Origin: a virus
Reading direction: 5' to 3' (one strand)
IMG/VR virus record: IMGVR_UViG_3300021962_000243
Coordinates: 1 to 40,373 of that record
Length of the DNA stretch: 40,373 bases
Part shown: piece after piece, positions 22,963 to 34,585 of the stretch
Position numbering within the stretch: position 1 is the stretch's first letter
How the letters are laid out: each line of letters opens with the position of its first letter
Translations under genes and position numbers: made by a program
Notes under the pieces: model-generated
The model's database searches: none
The model's input: only the letters and a program-made list of their open reading frames with translations
Told to the model about the DNA's origin: nothing

Positions 22963-24405
22963 TTACCTGTTCCGGTATGCGGCCATACGCTCTTCCAAAG
23001 TCGGTTGCGCGGCGGTCTGACCGCCAAAACCACCTAAGTACCGGCGATACTCTTCGACGGTCTTCTTCATGTTGTTAAGGACCTCCCGACGTGCGTTACG
23101 CACGTTCTCAATCTGGTCGAGGAGTTGTCCCTTGCTTTGCGCGATGTCTAGGGAACCAAGAGCCGACTCAAACTTGTTACCCTCAACGTCGGTGACGTTA
23201 CCAACCGCGCCACCCGTCGGGGAATTGGCGCGCATCTGATCCAATTCTGCGGTGAAGATATTCGTGCGGACTGGTTTCAAAAGCTCGTTAAGGTCGAATG
23301 CCGGCGTTCCTCCAACTCCGCGAAGAGCCTGACCTACGATACCGGTATTGAATGCCGATAACCGGTTTTCAGCCTCCTCAAGAGTTTTTTCACCTTGGAC
23401 GACTTTGGTCTCCATCGCCCGGATAGCAGCCTCCAAAGCTGGCAATTTCTTAAACCACTCCGACTTCACCTGAGAGATGTCCTGTTGCGTAGCTTTTTCT
23501 CCCGCGGATTGACCGAGCCAGATGTTGTCAGTCGTGGCTCGCGGAGCCGCCTGAACCGTGGGAGTCAACGGAGCCGCGCCGCCAGCAGGTGCAGGAGCCG
23601 CGGGAGCCGCTGGTGCGGCAGCAGGAGCCGCGCTGGGCTGAACTTGATTGGGCAACAGCGAAAGTTGCGAAGGCGCCATCGTTGGACGAGTGCCCGGAGC
23701 AACTCCACCGACCATTTGTCCCGTGACGACATCCATAGCACCAACGGCGGCTTTATTCGTAGCCACAAGCCGTTGGTTGCCGTTGGCGTCAGTTAAGACC
23801 TGATAGCCAATGCCCGGGGCTACCGCCTTGGGTTCGATACCCAGCGCAATGGCCGCTGCTTGACGTGCGAAAGGTGCAGCATTCGGGTCAGCCAAAATGT
23901 CCAAATTCCTTTGGCGAGCAGCGCCAGCAGTTCCAAGGGATTTGTACTGTTGCTGCCGACGAACCAAATCTTCGTCGCTTAGAACGGTGCCCAAAACTCG
24001 TTCAGCCGCGAGTTTCGCTTTCTCAGTTGCAGTGCGATCCGACACCAAACCCAAAGACGAGTCGCTCGTAGCTCTGGACAAAATGTCTGCCGCTCGTTTT
24101 GCACCGGCTGCTACATCAACTCCCGGCATCGCCGCGGTGGCTTCACTGGCAAGTAAGTTGGCACGCGCACGACGCGCCTCGGACTCGGGCGTAAGAAGCG
24201 CCTGTTCCGTTGCGGCTTTCTGTGTTGCAAGCGCCAATTCCGCGTCGGTCGCCGCTTGAACCTGCTGCGCGGTACGCGCCGCCTCAAACGACTTAAGAGC
24301 GTCCACTACGCTGCCGTAGATACTCTTGGTGTCCACGACCCCGATGTTGCCCGGGACCTGTGGGGCGCGAGAAAACTGGGAAAGTTGGAAACCTTGAGTA
24401 GGCAT
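22963..24405 (-). CDS. Internal virion/ejection-type protein, 480 aa
   Basis: An Ala/Gln-rich helical N-terminal half (about 30-175) is followed by a Pro/Ala linker (about 235-285) and a helical C-terminal half. The C-terminal part contains 'MRANSPTGGAVGNVTDVEG' and 'FESALGSLDIAQSKGQLLDQ' near residues 390-430, a pattern I know from structural proteins in several phages, where it sits among ejection or internal proteins. There is no enzyme motif. It likely assembles with the 641- and 273-residue neighbours into the ejectosome. It ends 1 nt before the next start, showing tight coupling. Confidence 0.68.
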   Translation of the reverse strand: MPTQGFQLSQFSRAPQVPGNIGVVDTKSIYGSVVDALKSFEAARTAQQVQAATDAELALATQKAATEQALLTPESEARRARANLLASEATAAMPGVDVAAGAKRAADILSRATSDSSLGLVSDRTATEKAKLAAERVLGTVLSDEDLVRRQQQYKSLGTAGAARQRNLDILADPNAAPFARQAAAIALGIEPKAVAPGIGYQVLTDANGNQRLVATNKAAVGAMDVVTGQMVGGVAPGTRPTMAPSQLSLLPNQVQPSAAPAAAPAAPAAPAPAGGAAPLTPTVQAAPRATTDNIWLGQSAGEKATQQDISQVKSEWFKKLPALEAAIRAMETKVVQGEKTLEEAENRLSAFNTGIVGQALRGVGGTPAFDLNELLKPVRTNIFTAELDQMRANSPTGGAVGNVTDVEGNKFESALGSLDIAQSKGQLLDQIENVRNARREVLNNMKKTVEEYRRYLGGFGGQTAAQPTLEERMAAYRNR

Positions 24406-24406
24406 T

Positions 24407-25228
24407 TTAAGTAAGACCCGGGATTCTGTAATTTACGATTCCGGGAGCGTCAGTTTTGACACCACCCATGAGGTCGGTCGGTTGAACCGTCGGCGCCGTC
24501 ATCACTTGAGACGGCCCAGTTGAAGACTGAAAGATCGGCAACTGGCCGATCTGGCTGACGATGCCCGGGACGCGGTTGAGCAAGTTGGCGTTGATGCCGG
24601 CCTGAAGACCGGCGGCGCCGGCAGAAGTTTGCGCCCCACTTTGGATCAGATTCGCATTAACTCCCGCCTTGGCCAAATTGAACTGGTTCATGGCTGCGTT
24701 CTGAGCGACCATCTCCGACGCCAGCGTGCCCGGATCGAGACCCACCGGCTGGAGCGGATTCGCAGCCAGAAGGCCGGCGGCGTTCGCCAGACGCTGCTGA
24801 CGCAGGGTCTCCGCAGTCGTACCAATCTGAGCGGCCGTTAGAGGACCAGCGGGCGCTCCGCTCAACGATCCAGCGGTACGAGCCGCACGGGCAACCTGAT
24901 TGGCAACGTCAGGCGAAAGCTGACCACCAAGACCAAGATCAGCGCGCACGCGCTCCGCCACCATCTGACGGGTTGCAGCCACGTCGGGCGACAACTCACG
25001 CTCCAACGCAAGTGATTGAGTGGCGTTGGAGATGGCCTGTTGCTGGACCTGAGTACGCAGGTTATCCAGATCGATGGGCTGGTACTTGAGGTTGCCTAGA
25101 AGTTGCTCCTGACGCAATTGCGCGTCTCTGGCCGCGGACTGCGCTTTTCGCCCCGCGGAAATAGAATTGGCGACTCCCGCTACGGAAGCCGCCGCGGTGA
25201 TGTAGGGAAGTGCGGCTGCGACAGGCAT
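24407..25228 (-). CDS. Internal virion/ejection-type protein, 273 aa
   Basis: The N-terminus is hydrophobic and Ala/Ser-rich ('AAALPYITAAASVAGVANSI'), followed by a long glutamine/alanine-rich helix ('GRKAQSAARDAQLRQEQLL') and further Ala/Leu/Asn-rich helices. This fits the small first member of podovirus ejection clusters, comparable in place and character to T7 gp14 (inference by order, not homology). The C-terminus is Pro/Thr-rich and extended. It begins 2 nt after the GNAT-like gene stop. Confidence 0.65.
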   Translation of the reverse strand: MPVAAALPYITAAASVAGVANSISAGRKAQSAARDAQLRQEQLLGNLKYQPIDLDNLRTQVQQQAISNATQSLALERELSPDVAATRQMVAERVRADLGLGGQLSPDVANQVARAARTAGSLSGAPAGPLTAAQIGTTAETLRQQRLANAAGLLAANPLQPVGLDPGTLASEMVAQNAAMNQFNLAKAGVNANLIQSGAQTSAGAAGLQAGINANLLNRVPGIVSQIGQLPIFQSSTGPSQVMTAPTVQPTDLMGGVKTDAPGIVNYRIPGLT

Positions 25229-25230
25229 GG

Positions 25231-25704
25231 TTAAGCGAATTTAAGATTGGAGAGATCGATTTCGAGATGAACCTGCTTCACGGGCTGACCGTTGACGGTA
25301 TTGGGCCACCTCACGCGGGCAGATTCCGTAAAACCAATGGCTTTGGCGACCAATAGGACGTTCTTGGCAGTATCCCACGCCCAAGTCGTCAAACGACGCC
25401 CTTTGGTATTTCGGGAGACCCACTTCACCAGTTCGCGACCGACAACAATTGCGGTGCGGCCACGAAACTCGGGCAGCAATCCCGAATGCAATTCCGGATC
25501 ACCGTCAACGTCGATCAGGATTGCAAATCCGGCTTCACGACCATCGACGAGTATTTTCACAAGTTGCGCCGCAGACATGTCCACTCGGGAGAAATCAAGT
25601 TCCCCCGGGGTGGCATCATCCCGAATAAACGGCGAGATATCCGGATCGTTGGTCATCCGGTTGAAATACGCCACGTCGTCGCTGCGCTGAAATTCAACGT
25701 GCAT
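25231..25704 (-). CDS. GNAT-like acyltransferase-fold phage protein, 157 aa
   Basis: The layout is that of a small GNAT fold: a beta-alpha start ('VEFQRSDDVAYFNRMTNDPD'), a strand pair 'AGFAILIDVDGDPELHSGLL', then the acetyl-CoA-loop-like 'LPEFRGRTAIVVGRELVKWV' (about residues 77-97), and a C-terminal alpha/beta ending 'VHLEIDLSNLKF'. Small GNAT-like proteins sit just before ejection-protein genes in several podovirus groups. The substrate is unknown; a scaffold-like role without catalysis is also possible. The start ATG shares a base with the previous TGA. Confidence 0.55.
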   Translation of the reverse strand: MHVEFQRSDDVAYFNRMTNDPDISPFIRDDATPGELDFSRVDMSAAQLVKILVDGREAGFAILIDVDGDPELHSGLLPEFRGRTAIVVGRELVKWVSRNTKGRRLTTWAWDTAKNVLLVAKAIGFTESARVRWPNTVNGQPVKQVHLEIDLSNLKFA

Positions 25705-26405
25705 CAGGGATATCCGACGAACACACAGGTGACCATGCCCGTGGTCGCGGTGTTGAGGGCGCTGAGTACTTGCTGCGAAGCGGTCTGAATCGCGACGACC
25801 GATGTGCGGAGCGAATCCTGACTGGTACGAAGTTGTTCCGTATTTCCCGCCAAGTTCTGTTCCTCCACAGGGTTGTAGTCCGCAGAAAATGGGAGATTCG
25901 CGATTTGATTCTGCGGAGGCGTGGTGGCGGCAATCGGAATCGACGAGAAAGCGTTGGGCGACGGAAGACCCGCGATGCTCTGGAGCGGACTCAGATCGGG
26001 CAGCGATCCGCCAGTGCCAAAAAGACTGTTCAGAACCGCCTGTTGGTTTTGAGAAATGTTGGGCACCGCGCTGATGGCGCGTCCGTCGCAGATAATCCAG
26101 CCCGTCTGAGGGCTGTCCACGTTGATGTAAGTGTTCTTGATGTCCCCAGCCTGAAACTGGGTGATCGGCATGTACTTGCCGAGACCCGTATCCCAGTACT
26201 TGAAGACCGCCTGAGCGGAATTGAAGATCAGAGGAGTCGTCTGAACACTCGGGTCCGCAGTGACCGTCTGGAAGAACGACACATCCGCATTAACCGACGC
26301 AGAGATGAACTGCGTGACGATTGTGATAAACTGGTTTATGTCTGTAGCCTTGACCCCGATAGGGACCGGAATGGGCGTCAGAGTGATGGGAAGTGTCGCG
26401 CTCAT
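25704..26405 (-). CDS. Tail-collar-domain fibre protein, 233 aa
   Basis: The middle of the protein carries a phage tail-collar motif: 'TGWIICDGRAISAVPNISQN', then 'LNSLFGTGGSLPDL' (about residues 100-140), the small receptor-side domain found at the tips of short tail fibres. The N-terminal 60 residues are Thr/Ile/Val-rich with 'INQFITIVTQFISASVNADV', probably a trimeric stalk. The C-terminal 70 residues form a Gln/Ser/Thr-rich coiled coil. It is likely a small trimeric fibre or baseplate-like piece next to the tail nozzle. It is coupled to the nozzle gene by TAATG. Confidence 0.65.
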   Translation of the reverse strand: MSATLPITLTPIPVPIGVKATDINQFITIVTQFISASVNADVSFFQTVTADPSVQTTPLIFNSAQAVFKYWDTGLGKYMPITQFQAGDIKNTYINVDSPQTGWIICDGRAISAVPNISQNQQAVLNSLFGTGGSLPDLSPLQSIAGLPSPNAFSSIPIAATTPPQNQIANLPFSADYNPVEEQNLAGNTEQLRTSQDSLRTSVVAIQTASQQVLSALNTATTGMVTCVFVGYP

Positions 26406-28447
26406 TAAACAGGCGATTGGTAGTTAGACGATTCGTCGTATACCGGTTGATAAGGACTTAGGGCAAGCTGAACCGGTTGCTCGAAAAGCTCGTAGTTAGG
26501 AGTAACACCATCGATGTGCTGCGGGCATTCTGCCGCGCTCACGATGTTGAATCCTGACTCGTCAACTCCGGTATTGTTGACTGCCCGACCTTCGGTGTTG
26601 TCGGCGCGGGAATCGACGGCGATGCGGTACGCCACGATGGCGCCTCGACCGTTCATTTTCAGCAGCAGACTGAAAGCGTGGTCGGTTCCATCCTCATACT
26701 CAGACTCGACGCCGGCAGAAGAACAGGTGTCGTTCACTCCGCGAACGTCCTGAGAGATGACCGTGCGCGTCTGGGCGACAAAGGCGTACTGAGGAGTCGA
26801 GTTGACGATCTCCGAAAAGCCCGGAGCGGGCGTCAAGATAGACCCCGGAGTTGCCGTAATCGTCTCGTTGAGAAGTTCGTGATACTTACCACGCATTCCG
26901 CGCCAGTAGCCGGCGATACTCAAATTGCCGATCACTTGATCCACAAGTAGACGGAAGTGGCGGAAGTTGGCGTACTCGAAAACGGAGTTCTGCACGCGGT
27001 CGAGCCGCGTCTCCACCATCCACGGAATCCTCTGGTTGTTGTCGGCGCGGTTGGCTTGGAAGGTTTCCCAAATACGGACCACGCCGTCCATGTCCATCGA
27101 CAGGGCGTAAGTGTGTTCAGCCGAAACCTGAATGGACGACCACTCGACGGGGCGAATGCCGGTCCACACGCCTTGCCATCCAGTCGTGCCCGCACTGGTC
27201 GTCTGACGATCCAGCACCTGAGTGTGCCGGCAGTAACAGCGCCCGTTGGTGACAGGGCCGACCGGCATGCTCCAAAAGACGTAGCTACTGCGTTTGCCCA
27301 CGCACGTCAGATCGCCAGCAGGATTGTTCGGCGGCGCAACGAGGCGTTTGGAGTACGCCATCTCCTGATCGATGATCGGAAGGTTCTGGGTCGAATTGAC
27401 GGTGTTGACGGAGTCGAACACCACCAGTCCGTCGAGCGAACGCCAGTAAAGGAGACCGCGGTGAACGGTCATGCTCTTGCCGGCAACGCATCCGACACCG
27501 CTGAAAATCTTGGTCATCCATCCCGCGGTGTTGGCCCAACCGGCACCATACGCTGACGGTAGCCGATTCCGCACGCCGCTGAAGAGCGTCCACGTTGTCG
27601 TGCGGGTGCAGACAACGACGGCAGACTGGTTGTTGCCAGAAGTACCGCGGTCGATGGCTCCCGTCACTTCGTCGGGGAAAACCATCACGGGGAAACTGGT
27701 CAGGGTCAGTTCCTCCGTGAAGTGCGTGGGGTCGCCAAGATCGGAAGCAAATCCGAGCCGACCGTTAAACACGAACAGACGATCTCCGCTCCAAGCGGAC
27801 CACAGTCCGATGCGTGTCTGGTTGTAGGCCGCATCGTACAGCGTGTTACCGTCCGCGTCGGTAGTTACGCGCTTCTCCGGATTTGCCGTAACGCCCACCA
27901 CTCCGTCCCAGATGCCGGCGCGATTGATGCCGTCTTGAATGATCAGCAGGTTGCGCGGGACGAGGTTGTTGACGTAAACGCCCGCGACGATGTCGCTCGT
28001 CTGGGTGCAAAGCGTGCCCGTCAACTGATCCGCGATGGGCGAGAACTGAAGCGTCGTAATCCGCTTGGCGATACCAAGCGTACCATTGGTGTTGATCGGG
28101 CAAAACCACACCGAGCCGCTGACGGCGAAAACTTTCTGCGGCGTGCCGTTGGACGGAACAAAATCCACCATCATCTGCGGGTGGATGAGGGGACGGCCCG
28201 CGCTCACCCACCAAAGGTTGAACTCCGTGCCCTCGGTGTTCACGTCGAACTCAAACGCGGTTTTGTAGCCCGGACGAGTCTGGACAAAACCACCCTGAGT
28301 CACCGCATTCTCCAACCAGCGCAGTTGTGTCTGACGAACCGACAGCGGGTGCGAGAAACTGTCCACGCCCTCCGGAAAGCCGGCAAAGCGGGCTCCATCG
28401 AGCCCGCCTTCGATCATAATCCTTCCCGGTGTGACAGTCTCAGCCAT
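26405..28447 (-). CDS. Tail nozzle/stabilisation-type protein, 680 aa
   Basis: This is a beta-rich protein without membrane segments. Its opening ('GGLDGARFAGFPEGVDSF', 'QLRWLENAVTQGGFVQTRPG') is characteristic of podovirus nozzle/stabilisation proteins, in which an N-terminal strand leads into a beta-propeller platform. Repeated 'SGDRLFVFNGRLGFAS', 'HRGLLYWRSLDGLVVFDSV' and 'SSYVFWSMPVG' segments fit propeller blades. Its role would be to close the tail below the adaptor and hold packaged DNA (compare T7 gp12 or P22 gp10). It follows the adaptor-like gene by 2 nt, the usual adaptor-nozzle order. Confidence 0.72.
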   Translation of the reverse strand: MAETVTPGRIMIEGGLDGARFAGFPEGVDSFSHPLSVRQTQLRWLENAVTQGGFVQTRPGYKTAFEFDVNTEGTEFNLWWVSAGRPLIHPQMMVDFVPSNGTPQKVFAVSGSVWFCPINTNGTLGIAKRITTLQFSPIADQLTGTLCTQTSDIVAGVYVNNLVPRNLLIIQDGINRAGIWDGVVGVTANPEKRVTTDADGNTLYDAAYNQTRIGLWSAWSGDRLFVFNGRLGFASDLGDPTHFTEELTLTSFPVMVFPDEVTGAIDRGTSGNNQSAVVVCTRTTTWTLFSGVRNRLPSAYGAGWANTAGWMTKIFSGVGCVAGKSMTVHRGLLYWRSLDGLVVFDSVNTVNSTQNLPIIDQEMAYSKRLVAPPNNPAGDLTCVGKRSSYVFWSMPVGPVTNGRCYCRHTQVLDRQTTSAGTTGWQGVWTGIRPVEWSSIQVSAEHTYALSMDMDGVVRIWETFQANRADNNQRIPWMVETRLDRVQNSVFEYANFRHFRLLVDQVIGNLSIAGYWRGMRGKYHELLNETITATPGSILTPAPGFSEIVNSTPQYAFVAQTRTVISQDVRGVNDTCSSAGVESEYEDGTDHAFSLLLKMNGRGAIVAYRIAVDSRADNTEGRAVNNTGVDESGFNIVSAAECPQHIDGVTPNYELFEQPVQLALSPYQPVYDESSNYQSPV

Positions 28448-28449
28448 GA

Positions 28450-29433
28450 TTAGCGGTAATCAATCGTGCCGATGCCGAAAGCAGGGTCTACTTGTAGCGG
28501 CCCGAAATTGGGGCCGTCCTCGATGGTTTGGATGTCGTTGAGGAGTTGAACCGCCTTGGTTTCATACTTCTCGGCCACGTCGATGTTGTTCGTTTCCCGA
28601 AGGCGGATAGCCTTAAGGAGATCAAGCGTAGCCTGATACGAAGCCAATGGCACAATGTCGTAATCATTGACGAGGTCGATGGTCTTGCGGCGGTACTTCA
28701 CGCGGACCCACTCGCAAGAGCAGGACACTTTCATCCGCTTGTAGAGCGGATTGGTTTCGTTAGGGGCGTAGTAACCAAGGGTAACCGCTTGACCAAGTTG
28801 CTCGGGCGGAAAACCGATCAGCTTAACGTAGCCGCGAGTGATCGGCTTGGTGACCTGAGTGATGCGCTTGAAGAACGTCGTTTTCGAGTCCGTCGAAGCG
28901 TAGTTGGTCAGGAGGGTAAGACGAACACCCGGCGAAGAAGGTCCGGTGACCGGAATGGTCAGGGCTTCTTTCTGGTTGTAGTTCGCGTCCATCGTCTCGC
29001 CTTGGACGATCAACTGCTTGGTGCCGTCGCCGTCGATGGGGTCTTCGCAGATGGCGGCAACAAGGCTCCACTTCTTCAGGTCCTGAAAAGTGGGACTCCA
29101 CATCTTGTCGTCCCAGTACAGGCCGCACGCACCGCCGCAGCAACTGTTGGAGCCGAGACCATTGATGTGGTACTCGTACCAACTGTTGCGGAACAGCGCA
29201 GGACGACCTCCGACGTTCGCGGCCAACACCACGTCCACAAAATTGGGGAGCGTGACGCAGCCTGAACTATCCGAGCAGATGTCCAGAGTGCTGACGTAGG
29301 GATTCCAGTTCGCCCGGAAAGCGGCGATCTCGATGGCACGGTTGATGTAATCGATGATCTTGTGCCGATCAGCGATACCAAGGATGTCGTTGGATTTCGA
29401 CGCCTCGATGATCCTTCCCAACGTCACGATCAT
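28450..29433 (-). CDS. Tail adaptor-like (head-tail connector) protein, 327 aa
   Basis: The opening 'TLGRIIEASKSNDILGIADR' and 'IIDYINRAIEIAAFRANW' is a helical dimer-like start typical of podovirus adaptor proteins (compare T7 gp11). It is followed by a beta-rich body and a C-terminal helical return ('ASYQATLDLLKAIRLRETNN'). It is cysteine-rich for a phage protein: a CSDSSGC pair, 'NSCCGGACG' near residue 97-105, and 'SCSCEW' near 235. These could bind metal or form disulfides in the virion. Assignment rests on gene order before the nozzle and on the helix pattern. Confidence 0.6.
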   Translation of the reverse strand: MIVTLGRIIEASKSNDILGIADRHKIIDYINRAIEIAAFRANWNPYVSTLDICSDSSGCVTLPNFVDVVLAANVGGRPALFRNSWYEYHINGLGSNSCCGGACGLYWDDKMWSPTFQDLKKWSLVAAICEDPIDGDGTKQLIVQGETMDANYNQKEALTIPVTGPSSPGVRLTLLTNYASTDSKTTFFKRITQVTKPITRGYVKLIGFPPEQLGQAVTLGYYAPNETNPLYKRMKVSCSCEWVRVKYRRKTIDLVNDYDIVPLASYQATLDLLKAIRLRETNNIDVAEKYETKAVQLLNDIQTIEDGPNFGPLQVDPAFGIGTIDYR

Positions 29434-29436
29434 AGG

Positions 29437-29865
29437 TTATTTCTCCTCGTCTTCGTCCTTTTCCTCGGACTCCTCCATCTCAGGCATGAGCGACTCGGAC
29501 TCCTCGTCGCCCTCTTCGGACTCCTCGGACTCATCGCTCATGAGGCCGCGCTCCTTGGCCATCGACTTAAAAGCGTCGGCCATGTCGCCCATCTCCTCAT
29601 CGTCGCCCTTTTCAGGGAGACGGATTTCGTGAATCTCCAGATCGGCGGAACAACACTCTTCGTCGTCGCGCTCACCTACGGTGACGCTACGGCGCTTGAA
29701 ATGAATCAGGGCGTAGCCTTCACGCGGCAGACTTTCGAGGTTCTTGGCTCCGCTGATGTACAGCGAAGGATAAACCTTCTTGGAGCCCTTCTTGGGAGAA
29801 GGCATGTCCCCCATAGCGGGGAACTCCAGAGCCAGATCGATGGAAACAGGAAAATCGTCGTGCAT
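29437..29865 (-). CDS. Small virion-type protein with beta domain and acidic tail, 142 aa
   Basis: Residues 1-90 form a beta-rich domain ('VYPSLYISGAKNL', 'EGYALIHFKRRSVTV', 'SADLEIHEIRLPEK'). This pattern recurs in small proteins encoded beside phage structural genes. The C-terminal about 45 residues are almost entirely Glu/Asp/Ser/Met ('SDESEESEEGDEESES', 'EESEEKDEDEEK') and should be disordered. Acidic tails of this kind can act in assembly or DNA mimicry. The exact role is unknown. Confidence 0.6.
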   Translation of the reverse strand: MHDDFPVSIDLALEFPAMGDMPSPKKGSKKVYPSLYISGAKNLESLPREGYALIHFKRRSVTVGERDDEECCSADLEIHEIRLPEKGDDEEMGDMADAFKSMAKERGLMSDESEESEEGDEESESLMPEMEESEEKDEDEEK

Positions 29866-29867
29866 GG

Positions 29868-30575
29868 TTAGAGGATGAATCCGGGAGACGTGATGACGCT
29901 TGCAGGAGTGGGGAACGCCACAAGCTGGGCTCCGAGCAGGTAGAACTGGTCGTTGCAGATCAGCTTAAGGTTTTGCCCGTTAGTAACGGCTCCGAGAAAC
30001 CAGAAATCGTAGCTTTCCGCCACTCCATACTGATATCCCGACGCCTCGCTCTTGGAACGGCCCCACTTGAGAGTTTTGACGACCGTAGGGCCGTCCATGA
30101 ACTCGACCTGACCATTCAGATCGTTGGGTCCAACAGCACCCGCATTCCAGCCGATCTGCATTTTGAGGCTGAATAGATAAGTACCGTTGGAGAAGTTTAC
30201 CGTTCCAAAATCCAAAACTCGCGAGCCTTGGAGGGCCGGCAAATCACCAGCCGCATTCGTCGGGTCCCAAATGACTCCGGTGAAGAAGGCAGTGGGCTCA
30301 CCGCTGGGTCCAGTAGCACCAGTAGCTCCGGTCACGCCCTGAGACCCGATGGGTCCGGGCTGACCTTGCGCGCCGGTAGCACCGGTGGGGCCAGTAACGC
30401 CAAACCCCGCTGGGCCGGTGGGCCCGACAGGACCAGTGGCGCCGATGGGACCGGCTACGATGGTAGCAATCGGAACCGGAGGAGCGCAGAAATCGCCCTG
30501 CGATCCGCAGCCGCCGCCACCGCATCCACAGCCGCCGTTACAGTTGTTGTTCCCGCATCCGCATCCGCAACTCAT
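29868..30575 (-). CDS. Cys-rich collagen-like virion protein, 235 aa
   Basis: Residues 1-30 are almost only Cys, Gly and Asn, with eight cysteines (positions 3, 5, 7, 12, 16, 18, 23, 30). Then comes a short collagen-like G-X-Y stretch (about 42-92, '[16 protein letters not shown]'), and finally a C-terminal beta domain of about 140 residues ('[20 protein letters not shown]', '[19 protein letters not shown]'). The beta domain is probably a trimeric receptor or capping domain. The Cys-rich head could bind metal or cross-link the trimer. It is the shortest of the collagen-like genes and sits between the beta-helix fibre and the acidic-tail protein. Confidence 0.7.
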   Translation of the reverse strand: MSCGCGCGNNNCNGGCGCGGGGCGSQGDFCAPPVPIATIVAGPIGATGPVGPTGPAGFGVTGPTGATGAQGQPGPIGSQGVTGATGATGPSGEPTAFFTGVIWDPTNAAGDLPALQGSRVLDFGTVNFSNGTYLFSLKMQIGWNAGAVGPNDLNGQVEFMDGPTVVKTLKWGRSKSEASGYQYGVAESYDFWFLGAVTNGQNLKLICNDQFYLLGAQLVAFPTPASVITSPGFIL

Positions 30576-30581
30576 GGTAAA

Positions 30582-33362
<2,781 letters not shown>

Positions 33363-33785
33363 TTAGCGAGGCACTTGAATCCAAGAGACGGTGGCTTCGT
33401 CCCAAACGTACTTTTTACCGTTTTGAGGGCGAATGCCCGGGGGTGGCACAGGGGGTTTCCAATCACAGGTTTCTTCATCCAAAACCCAACTTGAGTACGG
33501 TTTGGGGGGAATAAAAGCGTCACGAACGGGATCGTAAGTGTATCCAGCCCCCGCATAATTTTTCCTCAATGGGGTGCCACCAGTACGGTGTTTACCGCGA
33601 TAAGTATTGTACGATGTCTGAATCCAAGTTCCTCCAAACGGTTCGCGAACTACGATTCCGTCTTTTAAGACTCCTCTAAAACATTCGGTGGCTAGGTATT
33701 CTTGTCCGCGATGTTGTTGTTCGTCGGGGACAACTAAAACCCGAACCACTTTGTTGTTCTGATCAATTTCCGCAAAGTGAGCCAT
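33363..33785 (-). CDS. Conserved phage virion-associated protein, 140 aa
   Basis: The ATG at 33785 (MAHFAEIDQNN) overlaps the upstream stop as TAATG; five earlier codons in frame are not needed. The whole sequence has a pattern I recognise from many marine and freshwater phages: 'HFAEIDQNNKVVRVLVV', 'WIQTSYNTYRGKHRTGGTP', 'RKNYAGAGYTYDPVRDAFIP', 'KPYSSWVLDEETCDWKPP' and 'YVWDEATVSWI'. Function is not known; it always travels with tail and fibre genes. The W-D-E and Y/W-rich ending suggests a small carbohydrate- or protein-binding module. Confidence 0.75.
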   Translation of the reverse strand: MAHFAEIDQNNKVVRVLVVPDEQQHRGQEYLATECFRGVLKDGIVVREPFGGTWIQTSYNTYRGKHRTGGTPLRKNYAGAGYTYDPVRDAFIPPKPYSSWVLDEETCDWKPPVPPPGIRPQNGKKYVWDEATVSWIQVPR

Positions 33786-34585
33786 TAGTTGTTCCTCCAT
33801 TTATATGCTACGATAACTCTACCAGAGCCACCAGTTCCGCCGGAAGCGCCAAAAGTCTCGCCTCCTCCGGGACCGCCGGCGCCCCCTCCTCCACCACCAG
33901 TATTCCCCGATGCCGAATCACCCGCATTACCGTCGTTACCAGCATTTCCTCCAGCGCCACCAGCAGCGCCGCCGCCAAGAGACGTGGGTCCGCCCGAGCC
34001 ACCAAGACCAGTAAATTGATTTCCGCCACCGCCACCACCACCACCACCGCCACCATAATAACCGCCATAGGACCCAGTAAACGGCGACGTATTTACGTTA
34101 GTACCGTTTAAGCCGGCTGTTCCGCTTTGACCATTTGCGTTTGTGCCCAGTTGGGCGTTACCCAAAGAACCACCTTGGCCACCGTAACCCCCACTGGCGT
34201 ATACGGTCGATAAACTTGAATTACCTCCGTTACTATCGGGGGCACCTCCTGCACCAACAGTCAATGTCCATGCAACATTGGTTCCAAAATCGCCGGTTGT
34301 CCAAGCATAGGGGTTAATTAAAACCTCACCACCATTTCCTGCGTTGTTGCCCCCCAACCCGTCTCCACTTCCATCATTATCTCCAGTACTACCTCCGCCA
34401 TTCCCACCAGCTACTAACAACACTTTTACCGAATAATATGCACTAGTGTATGAAGTGAAAGTTATGTTCCCGGTTGAGTCAAAGTAGTGATATTTCCAAT
34501 CCCCATCTGTATATACCGTCCCACCCGTAGCAGTAATTTGAGTGGGGGACTCTCCGGATGCAAAAAACAATTGTTGGATACTCAT
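33785..34585 (-). CDS. Glycine-rich adhesin-like tail protein, 266 aa
   Basis: After a beta-strand N-terminal part ('VYTDGDWKYHYFDSTGNITF', 'AYYSVKVLLVAGG') the protein is a glycine-rich domain (about 57-257) with long Gly runs (up to eleven in a row) and 'WTLTVGAGGAPDSNGGNSSL', ending 'GSGRVIVAYKW'. This matches the phage glycine-rich domain family. It recalls, without proving homology, the polyglycine-helix receptor tips of T-even-like adhesins. It may form a receptor-binding tip or a fibre chaperone. It sits directly downstream of the large collagen fibre, overlapping it by 1 nt. Confidence 0.75.
   Translation of the reverse strand: MSIQQLFFASGESPTQITATGGTVYTDGDWKYHYFDSTGNITFTSYTSAYYSVKVLLVAGGNGGGSTGDNDGSGDGLGGNNAGNGGEVLINPYAWTTGDFGTNVAWTLTVGAGGAPDSNGGNSSLSTVYASGGYGGQGGSLGNAQLGTNANGQSGTAGLNGTNVNTSPFTGSYGGYYGGGGGGGGGGGNQFTGLGGSGGPTSLGGGAAGGAGGNAGNDGNAGDSASGNTGGGGGGAGGPGGGETFGASGGTGGSGRVIVAYKWRNN

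Noticed and set aside
22962-23033. N-terminal extension of the 641-residue ejection protein
   Set aside because: It would overlap the upstream gene by about 70 nt; the ATG at 22961 lies 1 nt past the upstream stop and begins a typical helical N-terminus.
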